Part shown: in pieces, positions 54,063 through 63,746 of the stretch
How the letters are laid out: every line of letters begins with the position of its first letter
How positions within the stretch are numbered: position 1 is the first letter of the stretch
Source of the DNA: Bradyrhizobium embrapense
GTDB taxonomy: Bacteria; Pseudomonadota; Alphaproteobacteria; Rhizobiales; Xanthobacteraceae
Reading direction: 5' to 3'
Length of the DNA: 64,000 nt
Assembly: GCF_001189235.2 (NCBI RefSeq)
Contig: NZ_LFIP02000001.1
Location: 434,001-498,000, forward strand
Position numbers and translations under genes: made by a program
The notes under the pieces: generated by a model
Told to the model about the DNA's origin: nothing
The model's database searches: none
Seen by the model: only the letters and a program-made list of their open reading frames with translations

Positions 54063-56563
54063 TGGCTACTGTCGCCGCCCGCCAGTTGAGGTCGCCTGCA
54101 TTCGGGCGGCGCAGTGTACTGCGCCGTCAACGGAGCTGCTTGGCCCCGTTTGGCGTTTCGATCTCTGCTCTCGTTGCCGCGTTCTTCGTGGTCAGCGCGC
54201 TCGATGTCGTCGCATCGACGCCGGCTGCCGCGCAGGCATTCACCTACAATCCGCGTCCGCCGAAGCCGGTCCGCCCGCCGGCCAAGAATGACGGGCAGAT
54301 GCTCGTTCAGGCGACCGAGGTCGATTACGACTACAACAACAGCCGCATCTCGGCCGTCGGCAACGTCCAGATGTTCTACAACGGCACCAGCGTCGAGGCC
54401 GACAAGGTCATCTACGACCAGAAGACCAAGCGTCTTCATGCCGAAGGCAACATCCGCATGACCGATGCGGAAGGCAAGATCACCTACGCCAACATCATGG
54501 ATCTCAGCGACGACTACCGCGACGGGTTCGTCGATTCGCTGCGCGTCGATACTGAAGACCAGACCCGCATGGCGGCGACCCGCGCCGATCGGTCCAGCGG
54601 CAATTACACGGTGTTCGACAACGGCGTTTATACCGCCTGCGCACCCTGCAAGGACGATCCGAAGAAGCCGCCGCTCTGGCAGGTCAAGGGCGCGCGCATC
54701 ATCCATGACCAGACCGAGAAGATGCTCTATTTCGAGAACGCCCAACTCGAATTCTTCGGCGTTCCGACGGCATATCTGCCCTACTTCTCGACGCCCGATC
54801 CGACCGTGAAGCGCAAGAGCGGCTTCCTGATGCCGGGATTCACCACTTACACGGCGTTCGGCTACGGCGTCGAAATCCCCTATTATTGGGCGATCGCGCC
54901 TGACATGGACGCGACGTTCAGCCCGCGCGTCACCACGAAGCAGGGCGTGCTGCTGCAGACCGAATTCCGCCAGCGCTTCGCGGACGGCTCATATCAGTTC
55001 CGGCTTTATGGCATCGACCAGACCGATCCGCACGCCTTTGCCGGACAGCCGGGCGATCGCCAGTTCCGCTGGGGCGTTGACACCAAGGGTCAGTTCGCAC
55101 TGAATGACAAATGGGTCTGGGGCTGGGACGGCGTCGTGCTGTCCGACTACTTCTTCATGTCCGACTACCGGCTCGCCCAGTACAAGGACCCGTTCGGCTC
55201 GTTCCTGTCGCTGCCGACGGAAGCGATCTCGCAGCTTTATCTGACCGGTGTCGGCAACCGCAGCTTCTTCGACGCGCGCGCGATCTACTATCTCAGCTAC
55301 TCGGGCAACCAGAACCAGGTCCCGGTGGTCGCCCCTGTCATCGACTACAACAACGTGATCAACAACAACATCCTGGGCGGCGAGTTCAGCTACAAGATGA
55401 ACTTCGTCAACCTGACCCGCGAAACCGCGGTGTTCGACCCGATCACGGCACAGGCCGCCAACCCTCTCAATCCGTTGTGCACGACCACGTCCGCCGATCC
55501 GATGGCGCGCACGCCGTCGCAGTGCCTGCTGCGCGGCATGCCGGGCACCTACACCCGCCTGACCGCCGAGGCACAGTGGCGCAAGTCCTACACCGACCCA
55601 CTCGGCGAGATCTGGACGCCGTTCGCCAGCGTCCGCGCCGATGCCATCAACGCCGACATCTCGAACCAGCCGGGCGTTTCCAACTTCCTGCCGGTCGGCG
55701 ACACCCAGACGGTGCGCCTGATGCCGACCGTCGGCTTCGAATACCGCTACCCCTTCATCAACGTGCAACCGTGGGGCACGACCACCGTCGAGCCGATCGC
55801 GCAGGTCATCATCCGGCCCAACGAACCCAATGCCGGCAAGCTTCCGAACGAGGATGCGCAGAGCCTGGTGTTCGACACCAGCAACCTGTTCGCGGTCGAC
55901 AAGTTTTCCGGCTACGACCGCGTCGAGGGCGGCAGCCGCGCCAATGTCGGCGTGCAGGCCACCACGCAGTTCGACCAGGGCGGCAGCATCAAGGGGATGT
56001 TCGGACAGTCCTACCAGATGTTCGGGTTGAACTCGTTCGCGGTCGCCGACGTCACCAATACCGGCATCGACTCCGGTTTGCAGAACCCGCGCTCGGATTA
56101 CGTCGCGAGCCTCGCCTATTCGCCAAACCGCACCTACACCTTCAGCGTCCGCTCGCGGATGGATGAGGCGACCTGGAACATCAACCGATTCGAGGCCACG
56201 GCGAGCGCGAATTTCGACCGCTGGTCGATCGCCGTGACCTACGGCGATTACGCAGCTCAGCCGGAACTCGGCTACCTGACCCGCCGCGAGGGCATCCTCA
56301 CCAGCGGATCGGTCAAGGTGGCGTCGAACTGGGTGGTTCAGGGTGCGGCGCGCTGGGACCTTGAAGCGAACAAGATCAACCAGTATGCCGTCGGCGCGGG
56401 CTACGTGGACGACTGCTTCGTGCTGGCAGCCAACTACATCACGTCCTACACCTATCAGGCCGGTTCGCAGCCGCCCGTCCTCAGCCACGCGTTCATGTTC
56501 CAGATCGGGCTGCGGACGATCGCCCAGACCTCCACGACCAGCAGTTCGGCTGGCGTGCAGTAA
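54062..56563 (+). CDS. lptD: LPS assembly protein LptD
   Basis: 833 residues, the outer-membrane LPS insertion barrel. A signal segment (about 33-58, ending TPAAAQA) leads to an OstA/LptA-like N domain (VDYDYNNSRISAVGNVQMF) and a beta-barrel. A CAPC motif (YTACAPCKDDPKK) lies after the OstA domain and may form disulphides. The start is GTG at 54062, overlapping the last base of lptG. LptD works with LptE, not seen here, and needs SurA, which is the next gene. Confidence 0.93.
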   Translation: MATVAARQLRSPAFGRRSVLRRQRSCLAPFGVSISALVAAFFVVSALDVVASTPAAAQAFTYNPRPPKPVRPPAKNDGQMLVQATEVDYDYNNSRISAVGNVQMFYNGTSVEADKVIYDQKTKRLHAEGNIRMTDAEGKITYANIMDLSDDYRDGFVDSLRVDTEDQTRMAATRADRSSGNYTVFDNGVYTACAPCKDDPKKPPLWQVKGARIIHDQTEKMLYFENAQLEFFGVPTAYLPYFSTPDPTVKRKSGFLMPGFTTYTAFGYGVEIPYYWAIAPDMDATFSPRVTTKQGVLLQTEFRQRFADGSYQFRLYGIDQTDPHAFAGQPGDRQFRWGVDTKGQFALNDKWVWGWDGVVLSDYFFMSDYRLAQYKDPFGSFLSLPTEAISQLYLTGVGNRSFFDARAIYYLSYSGNQNQVPVVAPVIDYNNVINNNILGGEFSYKMNFVNLTRETAVFDPITAQAANPLNPLCTTTSADPMARTPSQCLLRGMPGTYTRLTAEAQWRKSYTDPLGEIWTPFASVRADAINADISNQPGVSNFLPVGDTQTVRLMPTVGFEYRYPFINVQPWGTTTVEPIAQVIIRPNEPNAGKLPNEDAQSLVFDTSNLFAVDKFSGYDRVEGGSRANVGVQATTQFDQGGSIKGMFGQSYQMFGLNSFAVADVTNTGIDSGLQNPRSDYVASLAYSPNRTYTFSVRSRMDEATWNINRFEATASANFDRWSIAVTYGDYAAQPELGYLTRREGILTSGSVKVASNWVVQGAARWDLEANKINQYAVGAGYVDDCFVLAANYITSYTYQAGSQPPVLSHAFMFQIGLRTIAQTSTTSSSAGVQ

Positions 56564-56626
56564 CGAGCGGGGGCTTGTATTGCCCGTGGGCCTGCGGCCC
56601 CGGTTTGAATGGTTTAAACGGCTGAC

Positions 56627-57583
56627 ATGACAACTATGACGACCGCTAGCCTGCCAACGCGCCGCTATCAGCTGGTGTTGAGCTCCCTGCTGGCTCTTTT
56701 CCTCCTCCTGGGGGGCGGTGCACGGCTGCATGCCCAGACCATCGCCGTGATGGTCAATGGCGAACCCATCACCAATTTCGACATCGAGCAGCGCGCCAAG
56801 CTGAACGCCCTGACCGGCGGCAAGAATCCCGATCGGAAGGCCATCCTCGATGAGCTGATCGACGAGAAGCTGAAGATCAAGGAAGCCAAGAAATTCGGCG
56901 TCGATCCCACCGCCAACGATATCGAACAGTCCTATGGTGGCATGGCCCAACGGATGCGGCTGAACAACGACCAGCTGACCAAGGTCCTCGAGAGCAAGGG
57001 CATCCGCCCCGATACGCTCAAGCAGCGCATCAGGGCCGACATGGTCTGGACCAGCCTGGTCCGCGGCCGCTTCAAGGAAAGCCTGCAGGTCGGCGAGAAG
57101 GACGTCGACACCGCGGTCAAGGGGACCGGCGAGGCCCCCGACGCCGAAGCGTTCGAATACCGGATGCAGCCGGTCGTTCTGATCGTTCCCCGCGGCTCTC
57201 CGCAATCCGAATTCGAGAGCCGTCGCAAGGAAGCCGACACCCTGCGCGAGCGCGTGACCTCCTGCGAGGAGGCCAACACCTTCTTCAAGTCGATGCGCAA
57301 CGCCGCGATCCGCGAGATCGTCGTCAAGACGTCGGCGGACCTGCCGCAGTCGCTGCGCGACATCCTGGACAAGACCCCGGTCGGCCACCTCACCCCTCCC
57401 GAACTCACCAAGCAGGGCATCGAGATGGTCGCCCTCTGCGGCCGCAAGGCAACCACCGTGGACACGCCGAAGAAGCGTGAGATGCGGGACAAGATGTACG
57501 TGCAGAAGTACGAGGCGAAGTCGAAGGCCTACCTGCAGGAAGTCCGGAAAGCCGCGATGATCGAATATCCAGGCGGGCGATGA
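56627..57583 (+). CDS. surA: SurA N-terminal domain protein, periplasmic chaperone
   Basis: 318 residues: a signal peptide (LVLSSLLALFLLLGGGARLHA), then a SurA-type N domain (IAVMVNGEPITNFDIEQRAK, LIDEKLKIKEAKKFGVDP). The region after about residue 175 looks like one divergent parvulin-type domain (VVLIVPRGSPQSEFESRR). SurA chaperones outer-membrane proteins; placement between lptD and pdxA is the usual context. The protein is shorter than E. coli SurA, with one rather than two isomerase domains. Confidence 0.88.
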   Translation: MTTMTTASLPTRRYQLVLSSLLALFLLLGGGARLHAQTIAVMVNGEPITNFDIEQRAKLNALTGGKNPDRKAILDELIDEKLKIKEAKKFGVDPTANDIEQSYGGMAQRMRLNNDQLTKVLESKGIRPDTLKQRIRADMVWTSLVRGRFKESLQVGEKDVDTAVKGTGEAPDAEAFEYRMQPVVLIVPRGSPQSEFESRRKEADTLRERVTSCEEANTFFKSMRNAAIREIVVKTSADLPQSLRDILDKTPVGHLTPPELTKQGIEMVALCGRKATTVDTPKKREMRDKMYVQKYEAKSKAYLQEVRKAAMIEYPGGR

Positions 57584-57600
57584 TCGACTATCGTTGACGC

Positions 57601-58602
57601 ATGGCTCAACCTCTCGCACTGACATGCGGCGAGCCCGCAGGCATCGGCCCCGACATCACGCTCGCCGCCTGGCTGCGCCGCCGCGAACTCGATCTTCCGC
57701 CGTTCTATCTGCTCGGTGACCGCGCGGCGCTCGCCGAGCGCGCCAGGATGCTCGGGCTTGCCGTCGAGTTTGCCGAGGTCACCGCCGAGGAGGCATTTGC
57801 AGCATTTGAACGGGCGCTGCCCGTCGTTGCGACCGGCAAGGTAGCGACGGCGCGACCGGGCAAGCCCGATGGGACCAGCGCGGATGCCGCGCTGGTATCG
57901 ATCCGTCAGGCCGTCGCCGATGTCGCCTCGGGCAAGGCCAACGCCGTCATCACCAATCCGATCGCCAAGAACGTGCTGTACCGCGCCGGCTTCCGCCATC
58001 CCGGCCATACCGAATTCCTCGCCGAGCTTGCCGGTCGCGGCGGGCCCGCGCCGCAGCCGGTAATGATGCTGTGGTCGCCGGCGCTCGCCGTCGTGCCGGT
58101 GACGATCCATGTGTCGGTCCGCGAGGCGCTGGCGCAATTGTCGACCGACCTGATCGTCTCGACCGCACGGATCTTGGTCGCCGACATGAAGGCGCGGTTC
58201 GGCCTCGCCTCGCCCCGGCTTGCCGTCGCCGGCCTCAACCCGCATGCCGGCGAAGACGGCACGCTCGGCATGGAAGACGTCGAGATCGTCGCGCCCGCGG
58301 TCGAGATCCTGCGCCGCGACGGCATTGCCGCCCGAGGCCCGCTGCCGGCCGACACCATGTTCCATGCAGCCGCGCGCAAGACCTATGACTGCGCGCTCTG
58401 CATGTATCACGACCAGGCGCTGATCCCGATCAAGACCGTCGCGTTCGAGGACGCCGTCAACGTCACGCTGGGCCTGCCCTTCATCCGGACGTCGCCCGAT
58501 CACGGCACCGCATTCGATATCGCCGGCACCGGCAAGGCCAATCCCTCGAGCCTGATCGCCGCCCTCCGGCTCGCCGCGCGCATGGCCGCGGCATCAAGCT
58601 AG
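57601..58602 (+). CDS. pdxA: 4-hydroxythreonine-4-phosphate dehydrogenase
   Basis: 333 residues, PdxA, an NAD-dependent enzyme of pyridoxal-phosphate synthesis. Visible are [15 protein letters not shown] at the start, [16 protein letters not shown], a metal-His segment [10 protein letters not shown], and [16 protein letters not shown] then [17 protein letters not shown] with further metal His residues. It starts 17 bp after surA and abuts rsmA. Confidence 0.96.
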   Translation: MAQPLALTCGEPAGIGPDITLAAWLRRRELDLPPFYLLGDRAALAERARMLGLAVEFAEVTAEEAFAAFERALPVVATGKVATARPGKPDGTSADAALVSIRQAVADVASGKANAVITNPIAKNVLYRAGFRHPGHTEFLAELAGRGGPAPQPVMMLWSPALAVVPVTIHVSVREALAQLSTDLIVSTARILVADMKARFGLASPRLAVAGLNPHAGEDGTLGMEDVEIVAPAVEILRRDGIAARGPLPADTMFHAAARKTYDCALCMYHDQALIPIKTVAFEDAVNVTLGLPFIRTSPDHGTAFDIAGTGKANPSSLIAALRLAARMAAASS

Positions 58603-59457
58603 GTGAGCGCGATCGACGATCTGCCGCCGCTGCGCGACATCATTCGCGAGCATTCGCTGTCGGCGCGCAAATCGCTCGGCCAGAACTTTCTGCTCGATCT
58701 CAATCTCACCGCACGCATTGCCCGCGCCGCGGGCCCGCTGGAAGACTCCACCGTGATCGAGGTCGGGCCCGGCCCCGGCGGACTGACGCGCGCGCTGCTT
58801 GCGATGGGCGCCAGGCGCGTCATCGCCATCGAGCGCGACGAGCGCGCGATCGATGCACTCGACTACATCGTCAAGCGCTATCCCGGCCGCATCGAGATCG
58901 TGCATGGCGACGCGCAGCACTTTGACCCACGTCCCTTGCTTGATGGGGCTAAGGCCAAGATCGTCGCCAACCTGCCCTACAACATCGCAACCCAGCTGCT
59001 CGTCGACTGGCTGTCGATCGAGCCATGGCCGCCCTGGTACGACACCATGGTGTTGATGTTTCAGCGCGAGGTCGCCGAGCGCATCGTCGCCCATGAGGAC
59101 GAGGAAGCCTATGGCCGGCTCGCGGTGCTCGCCAACTGGCGCGCCGAGACCAAGATCTTGTTCGACATTTCGCCGGCGGCCTTCGTGCCGCAGCCGAAGG
59201 TGACGTCCTCGGTGGTCCGATTGATACCGCGCGCCGCGCCGGAGCCGTGCGACCGCCGCATGCTCGAGCAGGTCGCCGCTGCCGCCTTCGGCCAGCGCCG
59301 CAAGATGCTGCGCCAGAGCCTGAAATCACTGTCGGTCGATCCGGCGCGGCTTGCCGCCGCAGCGCAGATCGACGCGACGCGGCGCGCCGAAACCATTCCG
59401 GTCGCGGGCTTTGTTGCCATGGCCAGGGAATTGGCCGATATACGGTCCACAAAATAG
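58603..59457 (+). CDS. rsmA: 16S rRNA dimethyladenosine transferase
   Basis: 284 residues, RsmA (KsgA), which dimethylates the two adenosines in helix 45 of 16S rRNA. SAM-binding motif I is [14 protein letters not shown], the catalytic motif is NLPYNIAT, and SLGQNFLLD opens the fold. It starts with GTG immediately after the pdxA stop, so is coupled to it. Confidence 0.96.
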   Translation: MSAIDDLPPLRDIIREHSLSARKSLGQNFLLDLNLTARIARAAGPLEDSTVIEVGPGPGGLTRALLAMGARRVIAIERDERAIDALDYIVKRYPGRIEIVHGDAQHFDPRPLLDGAKAKIVANLPYNIATQLLVDWLSIEPWPPWYDTMVLMFQREVAERIVAHEDEEAYGRLAVLANWRAETKILFDISPAAFVPQPKVTSSVVRLIPRAAPEPCDRRMLEQVAAAAFGQRRKMLRQSLKSLSVDPARLAAAAQIDATRRAETIPVAGFVAMARELADIRSTK

Positions 59458-59476
59458 AACATCAGGAGAAAACGTA

Positions 59477-60535
59477 ATGGCGCGAATGGTTCGCCAATCC
59501 CTCGTCAAATTCGATGCACCGCTGTGCGAAACCATCGTCGACACGCCCAAACCGCAGGGACGCGAAGTGCTGGTGCGCATCGAACGCTGCGGCCTCTGCC
59601 ATTCCGATCTCCACATCCAGGACGGTTACGCCGATCTCGGCGGCGGCAAGAAGCTCGACACCACCCGCGGCATGACCCTGCCCTTTACGCTCGGCCATGA
59701 GATCGCGGGCGTCGTCGACGAGGTCGGCCCCGATGCGCCGAAGGATCTGGTCGGAACGAAGAAGGCGGTATTCCCCTGGATCGGCTGCGGCCAGTGCCGC
59801 GACTGTCTCGCCGGCGACGAGAATCTCTGCGTCAAGCAGCGCTTCCTCGGCGTCTCCATCGACGGCGGCTTCGCCACCCACGTGCTGGTGCCTGACGCGA
59901 AATACCTGCTCGATTACGATCCGCTGCCGGTCAATCAGGCCGCCACGCTGATGTGCTCCGGCGTCACCGCTTACGGCGCGCTGAAGCGCCTGGTCGATCG
60001 TCCGCGTCAGCGCAATCTGCTGCTGATCGGCCTCGGCGGCGTCGGCATGATGGGCCTGTCGTTCGCACAGGCGATGTTCAAGCAGCCGATCACCGTTGTC
60101 GATCTCAGCCCGGCGGCGCGCGAGACCGCGTTGAAGAACGGCGCGGCCGCGGCCTACGATCCCGCGGAGCCCGACGTCGTCAAGCGCATGCTGAAGGAGA
60201 GCGACGGCGGCTTCGACGGCGTCGTCGACTTTGCCGGCAACGAGAAGTCGATGGCGTTTGCGGTATCGACGGTCGCGCGCGGCGGCAAGATCGTGGTGTC
60301 GGGCCTGATGGGCGGCAACTTCTCGCTGCCGATGGTGCAGTGGGTCTACAAGCGCATGACCATCGAAGGCTTCATGGTGGGCACGCTGGCCGAAGGCCAG
60401 GAGCTGATGGCGCTGGCCCGCGCCGGCAAGATCAAGCCGACGCCGATGAAGGAAGAGCCGATGGCCGACGTCCAGAAATGGATCGACGAGCTGCGCGCCG
60501 GCAAGGTCGTGGGACGTATCGTCCTTAAGAACTAA
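59477..60535 (+). CDS. Zinc-dependent alcohol dehydrogenase
   Basis: 352 residues of the medium-chain dehydrogenase family. The catalytic zinc site includes Cys in IERCGLCHSDLHIQ and the His of TLGHEIAG; the structural zinc loop is GCGQCRDCLAGDENLC; the Rossmann motif is GLGGVGMMG. It probably oxidises an alcohol or reduces an aldehyde with NAD(P). ATCAGGAGAAAACGT precedes the ATG, 19 bp after rsmA, so it may ride on the lpt-surA-pdxA-rsmA transcript. A link to those genes is not evident. Confidence 0.92.
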   Translation: MARMVRQSLVKFDAPLCETIVDTPKPQGREVLVRIERCGLCHSDLHIQDGYADLGGGKKLDTTRGMTLPFTLGHEIAGVVDEVGPDAPKDLVGTKKAVFPWIGCGQCRDCLAGDENLCVKQRFLGVSIDGGFATHVLVPDAKYLLDYDPLPVNQAATLMCSGVTAYGALKRLVDRPRQRNLLLIGLGGVGMMGLSFAQAMFKQPITVVDLSPAARETALKNGAAAAYDPAEPDVVKRMLKESDGGFDGVVDFAGNEKSMAFAVSTVARGGKIVVSGLMGGNFSLPMVQWVYKRMTIEGFMVGTLAEGQELMALARAGKIKPTPMKEEPMADVQKWIDELRAGKVVGRIVLKN

Positions 60536-60540
60536 GGCAC

Positions 60541-60612
60541 GGATCCGGGAAGGTGCGCAGCGGTTTGTCTGCGACAAACACGAAGCGCTTCCACGAAGAT
60601 CATGTTCAGACA
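60541..60612. repeat. Dispersed repeat, GGATCCGGGAAGGTG type
   Basis: GGATCCGGGAAGGTGCGCAG then CGGTTTGTCTGCGACAAACA and GAAGATCATG. Related to the elements at 39760-39824 and 63661-63746. Confidence 0.7.
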
Positions 60613-60872
60613 AGACGTCGCGCCGGCGTTGCCATCGCCGGCGGGACGCAACGGTCTTGCTGCAGTAACGCCAGTTCTGGCCCGTCGGAACCTGACAGCC
60701 GACCGGGCAATCATTCAGCTCGCGTCCCAGCCTCCAGCGCGCCGCAATTGCGGTACGCCGCGAGCCTCAATTAAGCCCCACCCGTTCCGGATTTGCGGCG
60801 CATTGCGACCCAACTCTTTACCGAGATTGGCGTCACCAGCGTTTTGCGTAAAAAAGAATACCGGGGACGCGT
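60613..60872. other. Intergenic region before a large exported protein
   Basis: 260 bp without a gene after the repeat. It includes a GC-rich part and, nearer the start at 60873, GAATACCGGGGACGCGT, which provides the ribosome site. The promoter is expected in the A/T-richer 60770-60860 part. Confidence 0.45.
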
Positions 60873-61931
60873 ATGTCAAATCGTTCAGCGAAATTCGCGG
60901 CCGCGCTTGCCGCCAGCATGTTGGCCGGCGCCTTCAGCGCCATGGCCCAGAACGCCGCCGATACGGCGAGCACCACTACTGCGAATGCCAAGACGGCTGA
61001 CAAAACGGCTGACACCTGTCAGTCCGCGCCGAAGGGAACCGCACCTGCGGGAAGCCACTGGTTCTATCACCTCGACCGCAGCACCCAAAAGAAGTGCTGG
61101 TATCTCGGTGACGCCAAGGCCAAAACCGTCGCCAAGGCCGACGCCAAGACCAACGCGAAGACCACGACAGCGCAGCAGCAGCCTGCGGCCGCGCCCGACA
61201 CGGCGACGGCCGACGCAACCCCGCCACAGGGCCAACCGGCGCCCCAGCCGGCCATGCGCAAGTCCGTCGCCGATGCCCATGCCGAATGGCCCTCACCGCA
61301 GGCCGTGGCCGCGCCGGTCGCCCCTGCCGGTCAAGCCGGCGGTGCGGCAGCGACGACCGATCCGGCGGCGTCAGGCACGAACGCCCAGGCGTCCGATGTG
61401 AACGCCAGATGGCTGGATGCGTCGAGTATGGCCGGCACCAACGGAACCCGTCACACCGCGGACCAGCCGACCGTGCTCGCGCAGGCCGATACGACGGCGC
61501 AACAGGCGGCCGCGCCGGCACAGGCCACCGCCCCCGCGACAGCGGAGGCGTCCCCCGACAAGTCTTCATCCTCGACCCAGATGCTGCTGATCGTGATGGT
61601 CGGCGCGCTGGCACTGGCCGGCCTGGTCAGCGCGCTGGTGTTCCGGCTGACCCGCACCCGCACGCCGCCTTACGAGATCAGCGACGAATGGCGTGCGCCC
61701 TGGGATTCACTCCACACCGAGCCGGCGCCGCCGATGGCAGTCGTCAGCCGCGACCGTCCGCTGCGCCTGTCGGAGGCCGCGCCGCGCCGGTCAGAGACAC
61801 CGGTTCCGCGCCGCGCCGAGACGCCGGCTGCTCGCCGCGAGACGACGGCGCGCGAGCCGGATCAAACCGAGCAGGACAACAAGCAGATCGCCGCGATGCT
61901 GCAGCGGCTGGCGCGCAGCGCGGCGAATTAG
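60873..61931 (+). CDS. Exported/anchored Cys-containing hypothetical protein, 352 aa
   Basis: 352 residues. A signal peptide (KFAAALAASMLAGAFSAMA) leads to a compact segment with CQSAPKGTAPAGSHWFYH and DRSTQKKCWYLGDAKAK, a Cys pair around aromatic residues. Then comes a long low-complexity Ala/Thr/Pro-rich region, a membrane helix near 230-252 (LLIVMVGALALAGLVSALVF) and a charged, disordered cytoplasmic tail with repeated RRSETPVPRRAETPAARR-type units. So the Cys domain faces the periplasm with the tail inside. I recognise no named family. It is a single gene convergent with gmk. Confidence 0.75.
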   Translation: MSNRSAKFAAALAASMLAGAFSAMAQNAADTASTTTANAKTADKTADTCQSAPKGTAPAGSHWFYHLDRSTQKKCWYLGDAKAKTVAKADAKTNAKTTTAQQQPAAAPDTATADATPPQGQPAPQPAMRKSVADAHAEWPSPQAVAAPVAPAGQAGGAAATTDPAASGTNAQASDVNARWLDASSMAGTNGTRHTADQPTVLAQADTTAQQAAAPAQATAPATAEASPDKSSSSTQMLLIVMVGALALAGLVSALVFRLTRTRTPPYEISDEWRAPWDSLHTEPAPPMAVVSRDRPLRLSEAAPRRSETPVPRRAETPAARRETTAREPDQTEQDNKQIAAMLQRLARSAAN

Positions 61932-61944
61932 AGGGCAGATGAGA

Positions 61945-61972
61945 CATGATGCGATCCCCGGATCGCATCATG
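61945..61972. terminator. Long perfect hairpin between convergent genes
   Basis: CATGATGCGATCC and GGATCGCATCATG form a 13-bp perfect stem with a 2-nt centre, between the exported-protein stop and the gmk stop. It lacks a U-run; it may be a bidirectional transcript end or a relic of an extragenic repeat. Confidence 0.55.
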
Positions 61973-61983
61973 GTTCCGAAGCG

Positions 61984-62637
61984 TTACTTCTCGAGCTGAC
62001 GCTGCAGGCCGCGCACGAACTCGGTGAGGCCGGTGCGGCGTTCTCGCTTGAGACGCTCGGCCTTCAGGATCGACTGCACCTCGGCAAAGGCGTCGTCGAC
62101 GTTCTGGTTGACGACGATGTAGTCGTATTCCGCCCAGTGGCTCAGCTCATGGGTGGCGCGGTTCATCCGCCCGCGGATGACCTGTTCGGAATCCTGCGCA
62201 CGGGTGTGAAGCCGCTTCTCGAGATCGGCGGCTGACGGCGGCAGGATGAAGACGCTGACCACGTCGGCGCGCGCCTTCTCGCGCAACTGCTGGGTGCCCT
62301 GCCAGTCGATGTCGAACAGCACGTCCTCGCCGGCCGCGAGCGCAGCCTCGACCGGCGCGCGCGGCGTGCCGTAGCGGTTGTCGAACACGGTGGCCCACTC
62401 CAGCAGCTCACCCTGCTTGGCCATCGCCTCGAACTTCGCCTTGTCGACAAAGAAGTAGTCGCACCCCTCGACCTCGCCCGGCCGCTTCGGTCGCGTGGTC
62501 GCCGACACCGACATCCTCAGCCCCGGCATGCGGTCGATCAGCATGCGCGACAGCGTCGTCTTGCCGGCGCCCGAGGGCGACGACAGAACGAACATCAGTC
62601 CGCGCCGCTCAACGCCGTCAAAACCCTGCGCCGTCAT
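61984..62637 (-). CDS. gmk: Guanylate kinase
   Basis: 217 residues, which phosphorylates GMP and dGMP. The P-loop is SSPSGAGKTTLSR near the N-terminus; SVSATTRPKRPGEVEGCDYF is the GMP-binding segment; the later DIDWQGTQQLR is typical. It starts 3 bp after the yicC stop and is co-transcribed with it, the usual yicC-gmk order. Confidence 0.97.
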   Translation of the reverse strand: MTAQGFDGVERRGLMFVLSSPSGAGKTTLSRMLIDRMPGLRMSVSATTRPKRPGEVEGCDYFFVDKAKFEAMAKQGELLEWATVFDNRYGTPRAPVEAALAAGEDVLFDIDWQGTQQLREKARADVVSVFILPPSAADLEKRLHTRAQDSEQVIRGRMNRATHELSHWAEYDYIVVNQNVDDAFAEVQSILKAERLKRERRTGLTEFVRGLQRQLEK

Positions 62638-62640
62638 CTC

Positions 62641-63528
62641 TCACTCCAGATTCTGGACCTGTTCGCGGAACTGCTCGACCACGTTCTTCATCTCAAGACC
62701 GGTATTGGTCAGCTCGACGTCGTTCGACTTCGAGCAGCAGGTGTTGACCTCGCGGTTGAACTCCTGGGCGAGGAAGTCGAGCCGGCGCCCGACCGGTCCG
62801 CCCTTGCCGATCATCTCGCGCGCCTGGCCGATGTGCGAGGCGATGCGGTCGAGCTCCTCGCGGATATCGGCCTTGGTGGCGATCAGGATCGCCTCCTGGC
62901 TCAGCCGGTCGGCATCGAAGCGATCGGAGGTCTCCAGCAATGCCGCGATCTGCTCGGCGAGCCGCGCCTTGATCGCCTCGGGCCTGCGGCCGGGAGCCGC
63001 CTCCGCGCGCTTGGCGAGCCGCTCGATCTCGTCCATCCGCTGCATCAGGATCTGGCCCAGCGCATCGCCCTCGCGGCGGCGCATCTCGACGAGGCTGCCG
63101 AGCGCCTGCTCGAACGCCTTCGCCGCCGCCTCGCGTGCCGCCTTGTCTTCGTCCTCATCGCTCGCAGGCTCGACCACCTCGACGACGCCCTTGATGCCGA
63201 GCAGTCCGTCGATGCTCGGCGCCACTGCGTCGATCCGCTGCGCGAGCTCACCCGCGACCTTCACGACCGCGGCGAGCACATCCTCATTGATCCGGATGGT
63301 CTGCGCCGCATCGGTGCGCTTGACGCTGAGATTGGCGTAGACCGTGCCGCGCGACAGCAACTCGCTGGCCCGCTTCTTGGCGAGGGCTTCCAGTTCGTCC
63401 CAGCCCTGCGGCAGCCGCAACCGCAGGTCAAAGCCCTTGGCGTTGACCGACTTCAGCTCCCACTCGAACGTATAGGGACCACTCGCGCCATGGCTTCGGG
63501 CAAAGCCGGTCATGCTCGATAGCGCCAT
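62641..63528 (-). CDS. yicC: YicC/YloC family endoribonuclease
   Basis: 295 residues of the YicC family, now known as an RNA-clamping endoribonuclease. The N-terminus MALSSMTGFARSHG and the FDLRLRLPQGWDELE segment are typical, and the C-terminal DUF1732 part has VGRRLDFLAQEFNREVNT and LTNTGLEMKNVVEQFREQ. The start at 63528 gives the canonical SSMTGFAR N-terminus; the open frame extends upstream to 63645 without support. GGAGAG precedes it. Confidence 0.95.
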   Translation of the reverse strand: MALSSMTGFARSHGASGPYTFEWELKSVNAKGFDLRLRLPQGWDELEALAKKRASELLSRGTVYANLSVKRTDAAQTIRINEDVLAAVVKVAGELAQRIDAVAPSIDGLLGIKGVVEVVEPASDEDEDKAAREAAAKAFEQALGSLVEMRRREGDALGQILMQRMDEIERLAKRAEAAPGRRPEAIKARLAEQIAALLETSDRFDADRLSQEAILIATKADIREELDRIASHIGQAREMIGKGGPVGRRLDFLAQEFNREVNTCCSKSNDVELTNTGLEMKNVVEQFREQVQNLE

Positions 63529-63660
63529 CGCGTGGACTCTCCAACAGAAGGATATGGGACTCACCCCGGAGACGACGAGACTCGTGGGCAGCCGGTGCGA
63601 CCTTAAAACGGATTCCGTGAAAGTGGAATTACGTTCCACCCTCACAATGCAGAGCTACAG

Positions 63661-63746
63661 CATGATCCGGAAAAGTGTGAAGCGGATTTCCGAAAGACCA
63701 TGCTCGAACAAGAAGCTAAGGCGCGATGATCGCATCGCGCTTTAGC
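63661..63746. repeat. Dispersed repeat with terminal hairpin
   Basis: CATGATCCGGAAAAGTGTGAAG then GGATTTCCG..., ending in a hairpin GCGCGATG/CATCGCGC. Third copy of the family also seen at 39760-39824 and 60541-60612. It overlaps the last bases of the mltG stop codon. Confidence 0.8.

Noticed and set aside
54989..57625. An 878-codon open frame on the minus strand opposite lptD and surA
   Set aside because: It is a shadow of the high third-position G/C of the real genes. It spans two unrelated genes, has Arg/Asp/His-rich nonsense composition, and no ribosome site.
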